Below, piece by piece: positions 60,497 to 64,000 of a DNA stretch of 64,000 bases. The position numbers and the translations under genes were made by a program. Within the stretch, counting starts at the first letter, position 1; each line of letters starts with the position of its first letter. Source of the DNA: Paraburkholderia sp. BL23I1N1 (GTDB taxonomy: Bacteria; Pseudomonadota; Gammaproteobacteria; Burkholderiales; Burkholderiaceae); NCBI RefSeq assembly GCF_003610295.1, contig NZ_RAPV01000001.1, positions 3,906,001-3,970,000 of the forward strand, given 5' to 3'. The notes beneath the pieces are model-generated. The model did no database searches and had not been told where the DNA came from. It saw only the letters and a program-made list of their open reading frames with translations.

Positions 60497-62176
60497 TTAC
60501 TCCGAATGGCCACCGTGATCATCGTTCCCAGTGGTCTCGATGCCCGGAAGGGTCTGGGTGCCTTCACGCTGAACGGCCACCAGCTTGTGTGGGTCGAGGC
60601 CGAGCGCTTTCAGAATGGTCGGCGCCACCTGCATATTGGTCACGGGACTATCGACGACCTTTCTTTCCAGCTTCGGATTGGAGACCACTAGCAGCGTGTT
60701 CGTATCGTCGGTGGTCAGGCCGCCGTGCTCGGCCAGCTTGGCCGCGCTCCCGCTGTAAATCGTCCCATGTATCGGCTGGATGATGATGTCAGGAACACGG
60801 CCCTCCGCAGGATCGCCCCAGATCGACTTCAAGGTTGCGCCGTCATAGAGCGTCTGGATGCGGGTGGAATTGACGCTCGCCTGGTCAGCGCTGAGGATCG
60901 ATACTGCCTGATCTCTATCGCCGTGGTTTTTGAGCCATAAGAGCGACACGTCGTCGGCCGTTTCCTGGGCGACCGCTACGCCGCCATTGGTGAGCAGGGT
61001 GGCAGGGTCGCTCACGTCGGCGGTCGCATAAGCGTTTTTCGAACCGCTAAGCATGTGAAGCTGCTTGACGTCGATCGGCGACTGGCCATGCTTGGCGCCG
61101 ACGATGAACAGTGTCGATTGCAGCAGATGGCCCGCGTTGAGTGCATCGTACATCTGGCCCAGCGAGGCATCGACAAAGTCCAGCGATTGCTCCAACGGCA
61201 CGGTCGGAGTCGCGGCTGCGTCACTATAGCCACCACGGGTCGTGGTGGCGCCTTCCATGCCCACCGTGACCTTCTGTCCGACGCTGACCGCCTGAAAGTT
61301 CATGCCGAAGATCGCCGGCACACCGACCTGCTTCGTCCCGGTCTGATCCAGTCCGTGGATCCAGTTCAGGACGACCTTGACCTTGAAGCCGTCGTACGTC
61401 CGGGTATAGATCGGGTCGGCGGTCCAATCGGCGGTCGCAGGCGCGTTCGGATAGCCATTCGCTTGCAGGGAGGTCGAGTTGATCTCGGGGGCGTAGAGTT
61501 CGTCCAGTCCCAACCCCGACGGCCCGTTGAGGATCTCGTAGGCCGGGTGCTTATCCGACCATGCAGTGCGCAGACCGGCCTCATGGATGATCTCGAAGAT
61601 CGTGTTCGTATGGTGCTTCATGTATAGATGCGGCCAGACCTGCTCGCAGCCATTGGCGGTCTTGCGCAACGCGAGGTTCGCGGGATTGATGTGAGGATTG
61701 CGTGGATCGAACGTTGCGCCGGGTGGCGGCGATCCGCCGTCCAGCTTGGTCAGATCCCAATCGAGTGCTTCGAAGTTGCTGACTTCCGTGCCGGGCGTGC
61801 CGGTGCAATTACTGCCCGGTGGGAACAGGGTAGCGTCGTAAGTATCGTCATAGAAGACGCCGTGGCTAAGGGGACTGCCGCCAGTTGCAAAGGCCAGAAG
61901 CCCTGGAAACGAGTCCGAGGGCCTGGAGGTCGAAGCGTCGCTGTATTCGACTCCATGTTTGACGAGCTTCGCGAAGGTGGATCCCGGGTGTGTCTTGACG
62001 TAGTTGACCAGATCGGCCTCATGCATCCCGTCCACACTGATCAGCAAGACATGCTTGTACTGCTGGTTGTGGTGATCGCCATCATGATCCTGCGCTCTCG
62101 CGGCCATGCTCGCGAACGCCAGCACGCTTGCGCTGAATATTGCACCGACTCCAAACCACTTCCTGATCTCTTCCAT
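60497..62176 (-). CDS. Secreted type I phosphodiesterase / nucleotide pyrophosphatase-like enzyme
   Basis: This 559-residue protein has a signal peptide (ending AARAQDHDGD) followed by a His-rich stretch. It is of the alkaline phosphatase superfamily: HVLLISVDGMHEADLVNYV with metal Asp, the nucleophile region TSRPSDSFPGLLAFATGG, SDKHPAYEIL, VGAKHGQSPID, and SKLAEHGGLTTDDTN with metal His/Asp; TILKALGLDPHKL ends the domain. It hydrolyses phosphodiesters outside the cell; the substrate is unknown. It has no operon partner. Confidence 0.9.
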   Translation of the reverse strand: MEEIRKWFGVGAIFSASVLAFASMAARAQDHDGDHHNQQYKHVLLISVDGMHEADLVNYVKTHPGSTFAKLVKHGVEYSDASTSRPSDSFPGLLAFATGGSPLSHGVFYDDTYDATLFPPGSNCTGTPGTEVSNFEALDWDLTKLDGGSPPPGATFDPRNPHINPANLALRKTANGCEQVWPHLYMKHHTNTIFEIIHEAGLRTAWSDKHPAYEILNGPSGLGLDELYAPEINSTSLQANGYPNAPATADWTADPIYTRTYDGFKVKVVLNWIHGLDQTGTKQVGVPAIFGMNFQAVSVGQKVTVGMEGATTTRGGYSDAAATPTVPLEQSLDFVDASLGQMYDALNAGHLLQSTLFIVGAKHGQSPIDVKQLHMLSGSKNAYATADVSDPATLLTNGGVAVAQETADDVSLLWLKNHGDRDQAVSILSADQASVNSTRIQTLYDGATLKSIWGDPAEGRVPDIIIQPIHGTIYSGSAAKLAEHGGLTTDDTNTLLVVSNPKLERKVVDSPVTNMQVAPTILKALGLDPHKLVAVQREGTQTLPGIETTGNDDHGGHSE

Positions 62177-62469
62177 TTTTCACCTCGTAATTGATTGGGA
62201 ACGATCGTGCCCAACGAAGGGTAAGGATTGAAATGAGAAAGTCCTGTGAAGCGTTGCTTTCGATTATCTTCCGAGAGGGGCCAGAAGGCTCAAGGGGCGT
62301 GCGTTTGAGAGTTTGTAAGGATTTGTATCAACGAGGTAAGACATGGGAGAAGGACAGCAGCAGCCTTGCTGCGAGTCAACGTCGTTTGCCCTTCGAGAGC
62401 ACGCCCTATGGCTGGAAAAAACTGAACGTCCCTCGATGTGCCAGCCCGGTGTAAGTACGCCCTGGACGT
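62177..62469. other. Intergenic region, nothing recognised
   Basis: About 290 bases lie between two minus-strand genes. No protein-like frame. It should contain the promoter of the phosphodiesterase gene at its left side. Confidence 0.35.
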
Positions 62470-63303
62470 TCAACCGTCCGTCGAACGGGTGAGGGGTTCC
62501 CACTGTGTGATCTCATCGGCGAGCGCGGACAGCTTCGCTCGCACCAGACCCAGTGCATCACTGCCTAGGAGCAGGTGCGCCGGCGGCGCCTCGCTGGCGA
62601 TGGCGGCCAGCATCGCGCGCGCAGCCTTCACGGGATCCCCGGTCTGCTTGCCGCTTTTCTCTTCGCGCGCTTGCCGGATCGGGTCGAACAGGGCGTCGTA
62701 GTCCGGAATCGAACGCGGTGTGCGGATCATCGAGCGCCCGGCCCAGTCAGTGCGGAACGAACCCGGCGCGACGGCGGTCACGGAGATGCCGAACGGTTTG
62801 ACTTCCTTGCCGAGCACTTCGGAGATGCCTTCCAGCGCGAACTTGCTGCCGCAGTAATACGCGATGCCCGGCATCGTGATGAAGCCGCCCATTGAAGTCA
62901 GGTTGAGAATATGTCCGCGGCGACGCTCGCGCATGTAGGGCAGGACGGCTTTCATCATCGCGACAGCGCCGAACACGTTCACGTCGAACTGCCTGCGCAT
63001 CTCGCTCAGCGGCGATTCCTCCATCACACCCTCGTGACCGTACCCGGCGTTGTTGACGAGCACGTCGACCGGGCCGATCGTGGTCTCGATATCGGCGACG
63101 ACGCCATCGATGGCGTCGAAGTCGGTCACGTCGAGTATCCAACCCAGAGCCCGATTCGGGGCGAGTGCTTCGAACGCCTGTTTCGCCTGTTCGCTTCGTA
63201 CTGTGCCGACCACGCGATGACCGGCGGCGATCGCTTCCTGGGCCAGCGCGCGGCCGAAACCGCTGCTGACGCCCGTAATGAGCAACGTCTTTGTAGATGA
63301 CAT
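62470..63303 (-). CDS. SDR-family oxidoreductase (long NADP-dependent type)
   Basis: This 277-residue protein has TGVSSGFGRALA, TVRSEQAKQAF, NNAGYGHEGVMEESP, NLTSMGGF (Ser) and YYCGSKFALEG, with the Tyr one residue earlier than usual but present. The C-terminal PPAHLLLGSDALG marks the same long subgroup as the SDR at 27895. It is divergent from the AraC gene at 63416, 112 bases apart, which probably regulates it. Confidence 0.9.
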   Translation of the reverse strand: MSSTKTLLITGVSSGFGRALAQEAIAAGHRVVGTVRSEQAKQAFEALAPNRALGWILDVTDFDAIDGVVADIETTIGPVDVLVNNAGYGHEGVMEESPLSEMRRQFDVNVFGAVAMMKAVLPYMRERRRGHILNLTSMGGFITMPGIAYYCGSKFALEGISEVLGKEVKPFGISVTAVAPGSFRTDWAGRSMIRTPRSIPDYDALFDPIRQAREEKSGKQTGDPVKAARAMLAAIASEAPPAHLLLGSDALGLVRAKLSALADEITQWEPLTRSTDG

Positions 63304-63415
63304 GGAACCGCTCCAGAAGAAACAATGGGAGTTACATCGTATGCGTTTGCCCGTTGGTGTTTGAGGTCTTATATTCTGTTTTTATTGCCTAATCCTCTGA
63401 GACGAGCAAAATTTC

Positions 63416-64000
63416 GTGAAACAGATTGAGCGCAGCCAACCGCCTTCCAGAGCGGATCAGCAACGTATGGTGACTTTGCTCCAGGCGCTGGCGCCGGAGG
63501 AGGGATACAACCTCACGGCCATGCCCGACGTGCGTGTTTTGCGTTCGAACCGGCCGCTCTCCCGCACGCCGGTTTTGTACGATCCCGGCATCGTGATTGT
63601 TTGTCAGGGATGCAAACGGGGCTATTTCGGCGAACAGGTTTACCTGTACGACGAGCAACACTACCTGGCGGTAGCGGTGCCGGTGCCGTTTACGATGGAA
63701 ACCGATGCGACGCCCACGAACCCTTTGCTGGCCATCTACATGCACCTCGATTTTCAGGTAGCGGCCGAGTTGATGATCCAGATCGATCGCGGCCGTATGC
63801 CGGCAGAGGAGGGCGCGCCGCCGCAAAGCATGATGTCCAGCCCGATGGACCCTGCGCTGCGAGCGTCCGTGTTGCGCTTCCTGGAGGCGATGAACCAGCC
63901 GCTCGAAGCCGCCGTCCTCGGCCCGGCGCTGGTACGCGAACTGTATTTCCGCGTGCTGACGGGCGCACAGGGCAATGCCATGCGCGCGGCTTTGGCCATG
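63416..64000 (+). CDS. AraC-family transcriptional regulator (partial, runs off right edge)
   Basis: The frame is open from a GTG at 63416 (or ATG at 63467) to the window edge, 195 residues. It shows the AraC_N ligand domain: EGYNLTAMPDVRVLRSNRPL, PVLYDPGIVIVCQGCKRGYF, DEQHYLAVAVPVPFTMETDA, NPLLAIYMHLDFQVAAELM, LGPALVRELYFRVLTG. The DNA-binding domain lies outside the window. Its family usually regulates the divergent SDR, here the gene at 62470. Confidence 0.88.
   Translation, partial: MKQIERSQPPSRADQQRMVTLLQALAPEEGYNLTAMPDVRVLRSNRPLSRTPVLYDPGIVIVCQGCKRGYFGEQVYLYDEQHYLAVAVPVPFTMETDATPTNPLLAIYMHLDFQVAAELMIQIDRGRMPAEEGAPPQSMMSSPMDPALRASVLRFLEAMNQPLEAAVLGPALVRELYFRVLTGAQGNAMRAALAM

Noticed and set aside
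1..64000. tRNA or rRNA genes
   Set aside because: Reading for T-arm signatures and conserved rRNA blocks gave no candidate on either strand.

Overview
The window looks like chromosomal DNA of a Burkholderiaceae bacterium, most likely Paraburkholderia or Caballeronia. It is GC-rich with GC-rich third positions. It carries families typical of that group: a DUF4148 secreted protein, an OhrR/Ohr pair, a LhpH/LhpI hydroxyproline locus, DUF1254/DUF1214 envelope proteins, a two-partner secretion locus and IS630/IS5/IS110 elements. No rRNA, tRNA or CRISPR array was seen. Two genes run off the window: a phosphoesterase at the left edge and an AraC-type regulator at the right edge.

Layout. 1-4.5 kb: a phosphoesterase, then a FecR / OmpA-like lipoprotein / CHASE2 operon whose CHASE2 sensor has no output domain. 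4.55-5.2 kb: a VOC-family gene whose stop codon lies inside an attC-like site, resembling a lone integron cassette, followed by a remnant of a short-chain dehydrogenase (SDR). 5.3-6.5 kb: a methyltransferase and a small exported protein. 6.6-10.9 kb: a trans-3-hydroxy-L-proline catabolic locus (dehydratase, LIV-type binding protein, pyrroline-2-carboxylate reductase) with a divergent GntR/FadR regulator and a strong palindrome between them. 11.2-18.2 kb: a diheme cytochrome c, an IS630-family element, a frameshifted DUF1254/DUF1214 lipoprotein, an alpha/beta hydrolase, and a run of decayed genes (glutathione S-transferase, NTF2-like protein, feruloyl-CoA synthase).

18.5-33.6 kb is an accessory block dominated by oxidoreductases next to their own regulators: SDR with LysR, MerR with Old Yellow Enzyme and TetR, SDR with LysR twice, AraC with SDR, plus a threonine aldolase. 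Several of these pairs are divergent and have recognisable operators. 33.7-39.7 kb is a TpsB/TpsA two-partner secretion operon with a second FecR-domain gene at its end. 40-43.4 kb holds a PhnB-like gene, a LysR gene, an IS110 remnant, 3'-truncated peptidase and LysR fragments joined tail to tail, and a 7-bp tandem repeat in front of a 33-residue exported peptide.

43.5-53 kb: a large secreted propeller-like protein, a NUDIX hydrolase, an IS5-family element sitting between two truncated genes, a TetR gene, a second IS630-family element, and two further DUF1254/DUF1214 genes, one of them frameshifted. 53-64 kb: an RhlE-type helicase, a GNAT acetyltransferase, an MFS transporter, an OhrR-controlled peroxide cluster with two Ohr paralogues and repeated operators, a diguanylate cyclase, a secreted phosphodiesterase, and a final SDR/AraC divergent pair.

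All assignments were made by reading the sequence; no database search was possible.
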